Assembly (NCBI RefSeq): GCF_965232925.1
Contig: NZ_CBDDRA010000004.1
Location: 62,001-126,000, forward strand
Source of the DNA: Tumidithrix helvetica
GTDB lineage: Bacteria; Cyanobacteriota; Cyanobacteriia; Pseudanabaenales; Pseudanabaenaceae
Direction: 5' to 3'
Length of the DNA: 64,000 bases
Made by a program: the position numbers and the translations under genes. Shown piece after piece: positions 42,963 through 50,985 of the stretch. Below the pieces are notes generated by a model. The model ran no database searches. It was not told the DNA's origin and worked only from the letters and a program-made list of their open reading frames with translations. Positions within the stretch are counted from its first letter, which is position 1. Each line of letters starts with the position of its first letter.

Positions 42963-43961
42963 ATGCGTCTGGCACTACAAATCGAAAATCTACGAAAGAC
43001 CTATGGTAGTACCGTTGCTGTAGACGGAATTTCTCTGACCGTTGACCAAGGGCAAATCTACGGACTACTTGGTCCTAACGGGGCTGGCAAAACCACCGTT
43101 CTGCGTTGCATCTGTACGCTCACCCAACCTGACGCAGGCGTTATCACCGTTGCAGGCGCAACCGAACCAAGAGCAATTCGACAAAGGCTTGGCTATGTGG
43201 CTCAAGAAGTTGCCCTAGATAAAGTCCTTACAGGTCGCGAACTCTTAAATTTACAGGCAGCACTTTATCATTTACCCAAAGCCCAGATTAAGGAACGGAT
43301 TGAGGCTGTTTTGGATTTGCTGCAAATCGCTGAGTATGCCGATAAGCTCACGGGTACTTATTCAGGTGGACTCAAAAAACGCCTAGATTTGGCATCAGGA
43401 CTATTACATCAGCCGCAAGTATTGGTTTTAGACGAACCGACTGTAGGACTCGATATTCAAACCCGCATCGCCATTTGGGAATTTTTACGCAAACTGCGTG
43501 CCTCTGGCGTCACGGTTTTATTAACCAGCCATTATCTCGAAGAGATTGATGCCCTTGCCGATCGCGTAGGAATCCTCGATCGGGGCAAAGTGATTGCAGA
43601 GGGCACGCCTGAGGAGTTGAAGTCTAAAGTTGGCGGCGATCGCTTGACCGTGAGAATTCGGGAGTTTGCCGATCGCCAAGAGGCGGAACAAGCCTTAACA
43701 TTGATTCGCGATTTACCGTTTGTGCGCAGTAGCCTGATTAACGCTGCCCAGGGCAATGCGATCAATCTGGTGATTACCCCCGATGTGAATGCGGTAAGCA
43801 AAATTCAGGATATGCTCAGCCACGCTGGGGTGAATATTTTCAGTCTGTCGCAATCGCGCCCTAGCCTCGATGATGTCTTTTTGGCTGCCACGGGTCAAAC
43901 CATTCTCGATGCTGAAATTGCTCAAGCCGAAGCGATCGCCCCCAACAAAAAACGTCGCTAG
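42963..43961 (+). CDS. ABC transporter ATP-binding protein, DrrA-like
   Basis: A 332-residue ATPase with Walker A GPNGAGKTT (about 35-43), Q-loop, signature YSGGLKKRLDLASGLL, Walker B VLVLDEPTVGLD and the switch His in LTSHYLEE. A C-terminal extension of about 100 residues (from 230) is typical of the DrrA/daunorubicin-resistance exporter type. No permease gene is adjacent: the next gene, 27 bp away, is photolyase. The membrane partner must be elsewhere. Confidence 0.9.
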   Translation: MRLALQIENLRKTYGSTVAVDGISLTVDQGQIYGLLGPNGAGKTTVLRCICTLTQPDAGVITVAGATEPRAIRQRLGYVAQEVALDKVLTGRELLNLQAALYHLPKAQIKERIEAVLDLLQIAEYADKLTGTYSGGLKKRLDLASGLLHQPQVLVLDEPTVGLDIQTRIAIWEFLRKLRASGVTVLLTSHYLEEIDALADRVGILDRGKVIAEGTPEELKSKVGGDRLTVRIREFADRQEAEQALTLIRDLPFVRSSLINAAQGNAINLVITPDVNAVSKIQDMLSHAGVNIFSLSQSRPSLDDVFLAATGQTILDAEIAQAEAIAPNKKRR

Positions 43962-43988
43962 GAAAAACGCCGCCAGGAATGAGAATTT

Positions 43989-45422
43989 ATGCCCGTTAAC
44001 AATTCCAATCGCACCCAAGATGTCACGATTGTCTGGCATCGTCGCGATCTGCGCATCGACGATAATCCCGCCCTTGAGGCAGCATCACAAATCGCTGGTG
44101 CGGTTGTGGGTGCGTTCATCTTCGATCCTGCCATTCTTAAAAGTAATGGGGTGGGTGGCGGCATGGTGGACTTTATGTTGGGATGCCTCCAAGAACTCGA
44201 GCAGAGCTATGCAGAGATCGGTAGTAAGCTCCTCTTTCTCTATGGCGAACCCGTAGAAAGGCTCTTGCACCTCACCCAAAGTTTGGGGGCAAATCGAGTT
44301 TTTTTCAATCAGGATGTAGAACCCTTGGCGATCTCGCGGGACAATGCTGCCAAAGCAGCCCTGCAAGCAAATGGTATCGAGGTTAGAGGATTCGTCGATA
44401 TTGGGTTACATGCTCCCGATGCGATCGCGACGCAAGCACACGAACCTTACAAGGTTTACACCCCCTTTTGGCGCAATTGGATCGACAAACCCAAACCTGC
44501 CCCCTGCGAGCGACCTCAGAAATTATTGGGCTTACCGAACGATGACAAGGTTGCCGCGATTTCCCTACCAAGCCTGAAAGATTTGGAATTTAGCCACGAT
44601 CAAGCGATCGCTAAATCGGGTGAGGCAGAAGCGTTACAATTATTGGAAGCCTTTTGCGATTCCAATGGCATTTTGCGCTACAAGGAGGGAAGAGACTTTC
44701 CTGCGAATGCTGGAACCTCGATGTTGAGTCCGCACTTGCGATTTGGTACGGTTGGAATTCGTCGTGTCTGGTCTGCTACGGTGATGGCAAGCGATCGCGT
44801 GCGGAGCAATGAAGAGCAGATTGGCATTCAAACTTGGCGACAGGAATTGGCTTGGCGCGAATTTTATCAACACGTTCTCTTTTACTTTCCTCAACTCGCA
44901 GACACTGCCTATCGCCCCAAGATGCAGCGATTTGAGTGGGATGAAAATCCCACATATTTTGAAGCTTGGTGCGAAGGACGAACGGGTTATCCCATCGTCG
45001 ATGCGGCGATGCGACAGTTAAACCAAACGGGATGGATGCATAACCGCTGTCGCATGATTGTCGCCAGTTTTCTCACTAAAGATTTGCTGATTAACTGGCA
45101 GCAGGGAGAACGCTATTTCATGCAGAAGTTGATTGATGGCGATCTTGCCGCAAATAATGGGGGCTGGCAATGGAGCGCTTCTAGCGGCATGGATCCCAAG
45201 CCCATGCGCATCTTTAGCCCGATCGCCCAAGCCCGTAAATACGATCCTGAAGGAGAATACATCCTCCAATGGTTGCCTGAGTTGCGCGGACTCACCCAAG
45301 CCGAGTTGCTCAGTGGTAATATTCCTCCCCACCAGTGCAAAAAACGCAACTATTCCACTCCCATTGTCGATCACAATATTCAACAAAAGAAGTTTAAGGA
45401 ACGCTATCAGGAATGCACCTAG
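43989..45422 (+). CDS. phrA: Deoxyribodipyrimidine photolyase
   Basis: Light-driven repair of cyclobutane pyrimidine dimers. The 477-residue protein has the N-terminal antenna domain (IVWHRRDLRIDDNPAL) and the FAD-binding domain (GTSMLSPHLRFG, WRQELAWREFYQHVLF, MHNRCRMIVASFLTKDLL, GDLAANNGGWQWSASSG, NPMRIFSP-like segment). Residues Trp-Arg-Met around MHNRCRM fit the class I 8-HDF-type cyanobacterial enzyme. Length is normal. Confidence 0.95.
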   Translation: MPVNNSNRTQDVTIVWHRRDLRIDDNPALEAASQIAGAVVGAFIFDPAILKSNGVGGGMVDFMLGCLQELEQSYAEIGSKLLFLYGEPVERLLHLTQSLGANRVFFNQDVEPLAISRDNAAKAALQANGIEVRGFVDIGLHAPDAIATQAHEPYKVYTPFWRNWIDKPKPAPCERPQKLLGLPNDDKVAAISLPSLKDLEFSHDQAIAKSGEAEALQLLEAFCDSNGILRYKEGRDFPANAGTSMLSPHLRFGTVGIRRVWSATVMASDRVRSNEEQIGIQTWRQELAWREFYQHVLFYFPQLADTAYRPKMQRFEWDENPTYFEAWCEGRTGYPIVDAAMRQLNQTGWMHNRCRMIVASFLTKDLLINWQQGERYFMQKLIDGDLAANNGGWQWSASSGMDPKPMRIFSPIAQARKYDPEGEYILQWLPELRGLTQAELLSGNIPPHQCKKRNYSTPIVDHNIQQKKFKERYQECT

Positions 45423-45470
45423 TCAAAGGTTTCATCTTCTCCCTATTCCTTTTGTCTGATTTTATTAACG

Positions 45471-46073
45471 CTATTCTAATTTTTCGCCACTGAGAATAAA
45501 GATCGGATTGACTGCTGCAAAGGTTTGGCGAGTCCCTCTGGCTTCTAAACGATTGACTGAAGACTGGACAACTTCCACATTGCGAACTTGGAGCTGCGCG
45601 AAGCCTTCAGAAATACCGTACAGCCCCTCTAGGGTATTGGCTGTGGCAATCACCCTGCCGCCGATCGCCAGACGTTGCCAGCAATATTCCAAAATCTCTT
45701 TGACCGAGCGACCGCCCTCAATACAGATGCGATCGGGCGCTTCCCCTAGTATATCAAGACATTCTGGGGCACTACCCACAATAATCTCGACATTCTTAAC
45801 CCCAAATTTTTGGCAATTGATCTTAATCAGTTCGGCAACATCTTCATCACGCTCGATCGCGACGACTCGCCCATTCGGACACATGAGCCCCGTTTCCACT
45901 GGAATAGTGCCCGTACCTGCACCGATATCCCACAGTATAGAGTTGGCACGCAAACGCAGATGACCGATCATCAACAGCCTGACTTCACACTTACTCATGG
46001 GAATACCAGGTAAGCGCTCAAATAGATCGTCAGAGATACCGGGGGTGATGTACGGCCAGATTGGTGTTTGCAT
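45471..46073 (-). CDS. cbiT: Cobalt-precorrin-6B C15-methyltransferase CbiT-like
   Basis: A class I SAM-dependent methyltransferase of the cobalamin pathway. I start it at 46073 (MQTPIWPYITPGISDD): this fits the CbiT N-terminus GIPDxxF, whereas the open frame further upstream has no homology-like content and would overlap the divergent gene at 46161. SAM motif I is WDIGAGTGTIPVE; VVAIERDEDVAELI and the PDRICIEGG segment follow. About 200 residues, the size of stand-alone CbiT. Confidence 0.87.
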   Translation of the reverse strand: MQTPIWPYITPGISDDLFERLPGIPMSKCEVRLLMIGHLRLRANSILWDIGAGTGTIPVETGLMCPNGRVVAIERDEDVAELIKINCQKFGVKNVEIIVGSAPECLDILGEAPDRICIEGGRSVKEILEYCWQRLAIGGRVIATANTLEGLYGISEGFAQLQVRNVEVVQSSVNRLEARGTRQTFAAVNPIFILSGEKLE

Positions 46074-46160
46074 AAATGAATCCTTGGCTCCCACTTTTAC
46101 GCGATAAGTCTGCTCAATACTATTGCATACTGAGAAAAAACACGAGTTAAGTGGGTTACT

Positions 46161-46898
46161 ATGGCGAGCGATCTGGCTGGGAAAAAAGTTATTATCACGG
46201 GCGCAAGTAGCGGCATCGGCAAACAGGTGACGTTGCAATTGCTCCAAGCAGGGGCAGAGGTTGCTCTAGTCAGTCGCAATCCTGCTAATGTCGCAATCGA
46301 GTTGGTAGGGGTGGTGGCAGAAACCAAAGCCAAAGCAAAAACCTACGCGATCGATTTAGCCAATGTCGATCAGGTGGCAAGCCAGATCGGAAATGTCATC
46401 GCAAACCTAGGTGGGGTCGATATTTTAATCAACAATGCAGGGATGGCTTATGTGGGCGAAATTATTGATATGCCCTTAGCCACTTGGCAAAGCCTCATGG
46501 ATTTAAATCTCACCAGCGTGTTTCAGTGCATTCAAGCGGTTTTACCCACGATGCGATCGCAAGGTCATGGCACGATTGTCAATGTTGCCTCGATCGCGGG
46601 CAAACAGGCATTTCCCAGTTGGGGAGCCTATAGCGCCAGTAAGTTTGCCATCTTAGGGCTCACCCAAGCACTGGCGGCGGAAGAGCGATCGCACGGTATT
46701 AAAGTCATGTCCATTTGCCCTGGCTCTGTGGATACGCCTTTGTGGGATAGTTTGGGTGCGGAAGTAGCGGCAAATTTCGATCGCAAAATGATGTTACAAC
46801 CCGAAACGGTAGCTGAAGCAATCTTAAGTTTGCTGACCCTACCCCCCAGCGCCGTAATTACCGATTTGGTTCTCATGCCCAATGCAGGGGTGTTGTAA
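46161..46898 (+). CDS. Short-chain dehydrogenase/reductase
   Basis: A 245-residue NAD(P)-dependent oxidoreductase with TGASSGIGKQ (about 12-21), NNAG (about 93-96), catalytic Ser in VASIAGKQAF, and YSASK with Tyr and Lys (about 156-160). CPGSVDTPLW follows. The layout is close to FabG-like reductases, but substrate cannot be read from the sequence. Divergent from cbiT. Confidence 0.9.
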   Translation: MASDLAGKKVIITGASSGIGKQVTLQLLQAGAEVALVSRNPANVAIELVGVVAETKAKAKTYAIDLANVDQVASQIGNVIANLGGVDILINNAGMAYVGEIIDMPLATWQSLMDLNLTSVFQCIQAVLPTMRSQGHGTIVNVASIAGKQAFPSWGAYSASKFAILGLTQALAAEERSHGIKVMSICPGSVDTPLWDSLGAEVAANFDRKMMLQPETVAEAILSLLTLPPSAVITDLVLMPNAGVL

Positions 46899-47321
46899 CG
46901 CGTGAGTTCTCATTTCCATAAGTAGAAATACTCAGAGATGAAATTATCTGTAGGATTCCGAGCTTGAAGAATTTATATATTCAGAACTTTTGGGCGATTT
47001 TATGGAAGATTGCGAACAACTAATTGTTCCTTGATTTAGAATTGTAAAAGTGAATATTAAGTCAATATAAAAAATTCAATCTATGGGCAGAAGATAGATT
47101 CCGACAGATCGGTAATGATTAAAGTCCTGCTGCTTGTTCGTTGTTAAGTTCTTTCGTGGGATTTAGCGATCGTAGCCTGTGGCAATCAGATCTGGGTCGA
47201 TCTTGTCAATATTCAAGATCGTTTAGCCCCTTAGATCTTTAAGTTTGGGTTTCTCTGGATTTAGCACACCCTGCCACAACCAAAATTCCTTTGTATCGTC
47301 AAGCAAAAGTTTTAAATTAAC
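46899..47321. other. Intergenic region before folE
   Basis: 423 bases. The AT-rich part (46950-47090) holds no frame. No hairpin followed by T-tract and no operator that I can name. Confidence 0.4.
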
Positions 47322-48101
47322 ATGACAATTTCAGTCCCCCGTCCTGCTGCTGTCAATCCTGATAACGATCCGAGAGATTCGCGATCGGCAATTTCATCCT
47401 TAGAGCAAATTTTGATCCAACAGCCTATTTCGGAAGTTATTCGCGATCGCATCGAAGCGGCTGGCGATCCTTATTTTGCCAATGACAGCATTGCGCATCA
47501 TCTCAGCGACGAAGAGAGAGAGGCACTGAAATTAGAAATTCAAGCCAAAATGCAAAGCGTATTTGACTCTTTGATTATCGACACCAAAAACGATCACAAC
47601 ACCAGAGAAACAGCACGGCGCGTTGCCAAAATGTATGTCGATGAAGTGTTTAAAGGGCGCTATCATCCCATGCCCAAGGTCACCGATTTCCCCAATGCTA
47701 AAGAATTAGATGAAATCTATACACTAGGCCCGATTACCGTGCGTTCTGCCTGCTCTCATCACTTTGTCCCGATCGTCGGTCAAGCTTGGGTGGGCATTTT
47801 GCCAAGCGATCGCGTCATTGGCATTTCAAAGTTTAACCGCATAGTTGATTGGGTTATGAGTCGCCCGCACATTCAAGAAGAAGCGGCTGTTATGGTGGCT
47901 GACACGATCGAAAATCTGATTAAGCCTAAGGGTTTAGCGTTTGTGATCAAAGCCCAGCACATGTGCATGAGCTGGCGCGGGGTCAAGGAACCAGAAACCA
48001 AAATGATCAACTCGATCGTACGCGGGGCATTTAGAAGCGACCCCCACATGAAGAAAGAATTTTTTGACTTGATTCGCGCCCATGGGTTCCATGAGTGCTA
48101 A
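47322..48101 (+). CDS. folE: GTP cyclohydrolase I
   Basis: Converts GTP to 7,8-dihydroneopterin triphosphate, first step to folate and pterins. The 259-residue protein has a variable N-terminal 60 residues, then KMYVDEVFKG, the zinc site CSHHFVPI and the second site KAQHMCMSWRGVKEPET, all intact. Slightly longer than the E. coli enzyme at the N-terminus. Confidence 0.96.
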   Translation: MTISVPRPAAVNPDNDPRDSRSAISSLEQILIQQPISEVIRDRIEAAGDPYFANDSIAHHLSDEEREALKLEIQAKMQSVFDSLIIDTKNDHNTRETARRVAKMYVDEVFKGRYHPMPKVTDFPNAKELDEIYTLGPITVRSACSHHFVPIVGQAWVGILPSDRVIGISKFNRIVDWVMSRPHIQEEAAVMVADTIENLIKPKGLAFVIKAQHMCMSWRGVKEPETKMINSIVRGAFRSDPHMKKEFFDLIRAHGFHEC

Positions 48102-48144
48102 GTTGTTATCCATAGCTAGCACTTGTGAATAGCTTTTACATAGC

Positions 48145-48774
48145 TTGGAATATACGATGAATAGTTGGTTATCCGATCGCCTGCATGGGTGTTTAAGTTT
48201 GTTATTGGGTCGAGGTTTAGCGAGGTTTTTACAGCGCGGACTTACCTTAGCGATCGCATTTTTGTGCATCGTCGGGTTATCGGGGCTGCTCTCTCCCTCG
48301 GCTTCGGCAGTTTTGACGGACGATCGCTATGACGGCAATATCTTTGCGCTCTATGGTGGAAATGGTTCGCTCGTACCTGCGAGAGTCAACCTCAAAGAAT
48401 CTCTACGACTAGGGCGAGGGGCGTTGCTGTTGTTTTATGTCGATGATAGTTCTGACTGCAAACTCTTCTCCCCATTGCTCAATCAAATGCAGGCTTTTTA
48501 TACCAAAAACCTGACCTTAATTCCCGTACCCGTCGATAGTTTAGACCCCGACACTTCTAACTATTCCCCTACGGATGAAGGCTTTTACTACAGAGGTTTA
48601 GTACCCCAAACCGTGTTGATTAACGCTCTTGGCGAAAAGGTCTTTGACCAAGAGGGCAGAATCGAATTCCCTGTCGTCGATGTGGCTGTGCGTCAGATGT
48701 TGGGCTTGCCTGGGATTAATCCCGCTTATCAATTTCGCAATACCAAAAAGCAGATTAATGAAATCAACCCCTGA
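48145..48774 (+). CDS. Thylakoid PSI accumulation factor-like, thioredoxin-fold protein
   Basis: A 209-residue protein with an N-terminal hydrophobic segment (about 23-50, LTLAIAFLCIVGLSGLLSPSASA) likely a signal or anchor for the thylakoid membrane. The remainder looks like a thioredoxin fold (GALLLFYVDDSSDCKLFSPLLNQM, VPQTVLINALGEKVF) but lacks the CxxC pair: only one Cys sits at the expected position. Such proteins are annotated in cyanobacteria as photosystem I accumulation factors; I recall this from the family, not from direct proof. It overlaps the next gene by 17 bp. Confidence 0.7.
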   Translation: MEYTMNSWLSDRLHGCLSLLLGRGLARFLQRGLTLAIAFLCIVGLSGLLSPSASAVLTDDRYDGNIFALYGGNGSLVPARVNLKESLRLGRGALLLFYVDDSSDCKLFSPLLNQMQAFYTKNLTLIPVPVDSLDPDTSNYSPTDEGFYYRGLVPQTVLINALGEKVFDQEGRIEFPVVDVAVRQMLGLPGINPAYQFRNTKKQINEINP

Positions 48775-49222
48775 TGTGGCGATCGCAGATGCTGCCTTAG
48801 ATAAAGAATCTGGTACAGATTTGGAACAGATCCAGTCTGACCCGATTCCATCAGAGATTGAGAAAATCCTGCGCGATCGCGTTCAAAAGCTCTCGATCGA
48901 CCGAATCGAGCGACATCTCTTTCTCTGTGCCGATCAGACCAAGCCCCTCTGCTGCCAAAAGGAAGTCGGGCTAAAAGTTTGGGACTATCTCAAAAAACGG
49001 ATTAAGGAACTCGATCTCGAAGCGCATACCTTTCGGACGAAGGCAAATTGTCTGAGGGTATGCGAACTGGGCCCAATTTTAGTGGTTTATCCTGAAGGCG
49101 TTTGGTATCACTCGGTGACTGAGTCCGTCCTAGAGCAGATTTTGCAAGAACATATGATCGGCGGCAAGGTGGTTAGCGATTATGCCTTTGTGGTTCCGCC
49201 TGAAGGAACGCGATCGCTCTAG
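48758..49222 (+). CDS. Thioredoxin-like [2Fe-2S] ferredoxin
   Basis: A 154-residue protein starting at ATG 48758, inside the end of the previous gene. After a 45-residue acidic leader comes HLFLCADQTKPLCC, then RTKANCLRVCELGPILVVYPEGVWY. The C...C and CxxxC pairs match the thioredoxin-like ferredoxins (NuoE/Aae Fd type), which bind one 2Fe-2S cluster. The translational overlap suggests it works with the upstream thioredoxin-fold protein. Confidence 0.8.
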   Translation: MKSTPDVAIADAALDKESGTDLEQIQSDPIPSEIEKILRDRVQKLSIDRIERHLFLCADQTKPLCCQKEVGLKVWDYLKKRIKELDLEAHTFRTKANCLRVCELGPILVVYPEGVWYHSVTESVLEQILQEHMIGGKVVSDYAFVVPPEGTRSL

Positions 49223-49245
49223 GATTTGGGAATTCTTTAGAATTC

Positions 49246-49273
49246 GTAGGGGCAATTCATGAATTGCCCCTAC
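49246..49273. repeat. 28-bp dispersed palindrome
   Basis: Identical to the palindrome at 40461-40488 (centre GGGGCAATTCATGAATTGCC). Lies 24 bp after the ferredoxin stop and could act as a stem at the transcript end. Confidence 0.75.
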
Positions 49274-49355
49274 GATAGAGGTTTAGGTTTCGACTCCACT
49301 CAAACCACGGACGCTAAGCGAAGTCAGAAATCTTTGAATTTGAGGCTTTTAATGT

Positions 49356-50039
49356 ATGAATCCTTTGCATCGACCTAAACTCCCTCGGCATTGGAGCGTG
49401 CGTCCCCGACTTCTAATTTCTATCTTCGTTGCTGTAATTATTTCCTTTTTACTGCCATCTCGGTTTCAGCTCTCTACGCACCTGCTCTGTATGTGGGATG
49501 CAGGCATGGTTTGCTTTTTAGGATTAACTTGGTTGTTGATGCTCAAAGGAACACCCGAGAACATGCGCCGCAATGCCCAGAGCCAAGACGAAGGACGTTT
49601 GGTGATTTTGAGCTTAATTGTGGCGGCGGCCTGTGCCAGTATTCTGGCGATCGGCTTTGTGCTCCGAGATACCAAGGGTATTGAAACAGAGCTATTGATT
49701 TTGCGGGTAACGCTTTTAGGCGTAACGATTATTGGGTCTTGGTTGCTCGTGCATACAATTTTTGCCATGCATTATGCCCATGAATATTATCAAGATCATA
49801 AAACCCTAAAAGATAGTCATGCAGGCGGTTTGGACTTCCCCGATGATATTGAACCGGACTACTGGGATTTTCTATACTTCTCTTTTGTAATTGGTATGAC
49901 CAGTCAGGTTTCAGACGTGGCTATTCGATCGCGATCGCTGCGGCGATTATCTTTATTTCATGGCATTTTTTCTTTCTTTTTTAATACGATGATTGTGGCA
50001 ATGAGCATTAATATCATTGCAGGTTTAATTCAAGGTTAA
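49356..50039 (+). CDS. DUF1345 membrane protein
   Basis: A 227-residue integral membrane protein with about five helices (near 20-38, 44-62, 80-102, 115-135 and 195-222). The pattern RPRLLISIFVAVIISFLLP, WDAGMVCFLGLTWLLM, AQSQDEGRLVILSLIVAAACAS, YAHEYY and FPDDIEPDYWDFLYFSFVIGMTSQVSDVAI is that of the DUF1345 family. Function unknown. Confidence 0.85.
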   Translation: MNPLHRPKLPRHWSVRPRLLISIFVAVIISFLLPSRFQLSTHLLCMWDAGMVCFLGLTWLLMLKGTPENMRRNAQSQDEGRLVILSLIVAAACASILAIGFVLRDTKGIETELLILRVTLLGVTIIGSWLLVHTIFAMHYAHEYYQDHKTLKDSHAGGLDFPDDIEPDYWDFLYFSFVIGMTSQVSDVAIRSRSLRRLSLFHGIFSFFFNTMIVAMSINIIAGLIQG

Positions 50040-50060
50040 AGCTAGAAAAAGGGATTGAGC

Positions 50061-50870
50061 ATGTCAGATTCCAAGTACATCTTTACCAATACAGCTCGCG
50101 ACAGCGAACTTAAGAGACTTCAGGCGATCGAGCGCGTATTCGATCCTGCAAGCCGCCAACGCATTTTGGCAACAGGACTGACAGAAGCTTGGCATTGCCT
50201 TGAAGTGGGTGCTGGGGCAGGGTCGATCGCTAAATGGATGGCAGAAGTTGTCGGAGCAAATGGCGAAGTGGTCGCTGTCGATCTAGACACGCGCTTTCTT
50301 ACCGATATCCGCCTTCCGAATGTCCGCATTATCGAGGGGGATATCCGCGATCTTCCACTAGAGGTGAGTTCCTTCGATCTCATTCACGCCCGTTATGTGC
50401 TCATACACCTCCCCAATTTTCAAGAGGTACTGTCCAAACTGGTAGATCTACTGAAACCAGGTGGATGGCTGGCGATCGAGGAGCCTGACTTTTCTGCGGC
50501 AAGAGCGATCGCTGGTGGCGAAGCCACCTGCCAATCTTTTGCACGCATCAATCAAGCGATTTTGAGAATCTTTGGAAATAAAGGCATTGACTACGATCTA
50601 GGCATCAAGTTGCCAGCAATCCTGCAAAAAATGGGCTTGCAGCAACTGTCCGTAGAGCATGATGCGCCTGCCTCTCAAGGTGGCTCAGAGTTAGCCATGA
50701 TGATGAAAATGTCCACCGCCCAGCTTGCCGAGCAATATCTCGCCACAGGTGAGGTAACGCTCCAAGACATCGAGAACTATGATGCATTTGCCGAAAATCC
50801 CAACACTTGGGCGATCTACTATGCAACTGTGAGAATTTCAGCTCAAAAAGCGATCGCTGCTGAGAATTAA
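50061..50870 (+). CDS. SAM-dependent methyltransferase
   Basis: A 269-residue class I methyltransferase. ATG 50061 is chosen over an upstream TTG (50055). Motif I is CLEVGAGAGSIAKWMAE, motif II VVAVDLDTRF, then IEGDIRDLPLEVSSFDLIHARYVLIHLPNF and LLKPGGWLAIEEPD. The substrate is not evident; it resembles UbiE-like and small-molecule methyltransferases. Confidence 0.85.
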   Translation: MSDSKYIFTNTARDSELKRLQAIERVFDPASRQRILATGLTEAWHCLEVGAGAGSIAKWMAEVVGANGEVVAVDLDTRFLTDIRLPNVRIIEGDIRDLPLEVSSFDLIHARYVLIHLPNFQEVLSKLVDLLKPGGWLAIEEPDFSAARAIAGGEATCQSFARINQAILRIFGNKGIDYDLGIKLPAILQKMGLQQLSVEHDAPASQGGSELAMMMKMSTAQLAEQYLATGEVTLQDIENYDAFAENPNTWAIYYATVRISAQKAIAAEN

Positions 50871-50985
50871 GGTCATCCTGTCGTTGCGCTAAATCCCACG
50901 GGGCAGGCACTGGGGCACTGCCCCTACTGATTCCCATTTAAGACTAATTCCGAAACTCCCCAACTCCTCAAACCATACCAACATA

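Noticed and set aside
45471..46247. Longer start for cbiT at 46247
   Set aside because: It would overlap the divergent reductase gene by nearly 90 bp and adds residues with no family likeness.
50880..50940. GGGGCAGGCAC...GCACTGCCCC palindromic stretch as a terminator
   Set aside because: No T-tract follows; it looks like another intergenic repeat and was too degenerate to assign.
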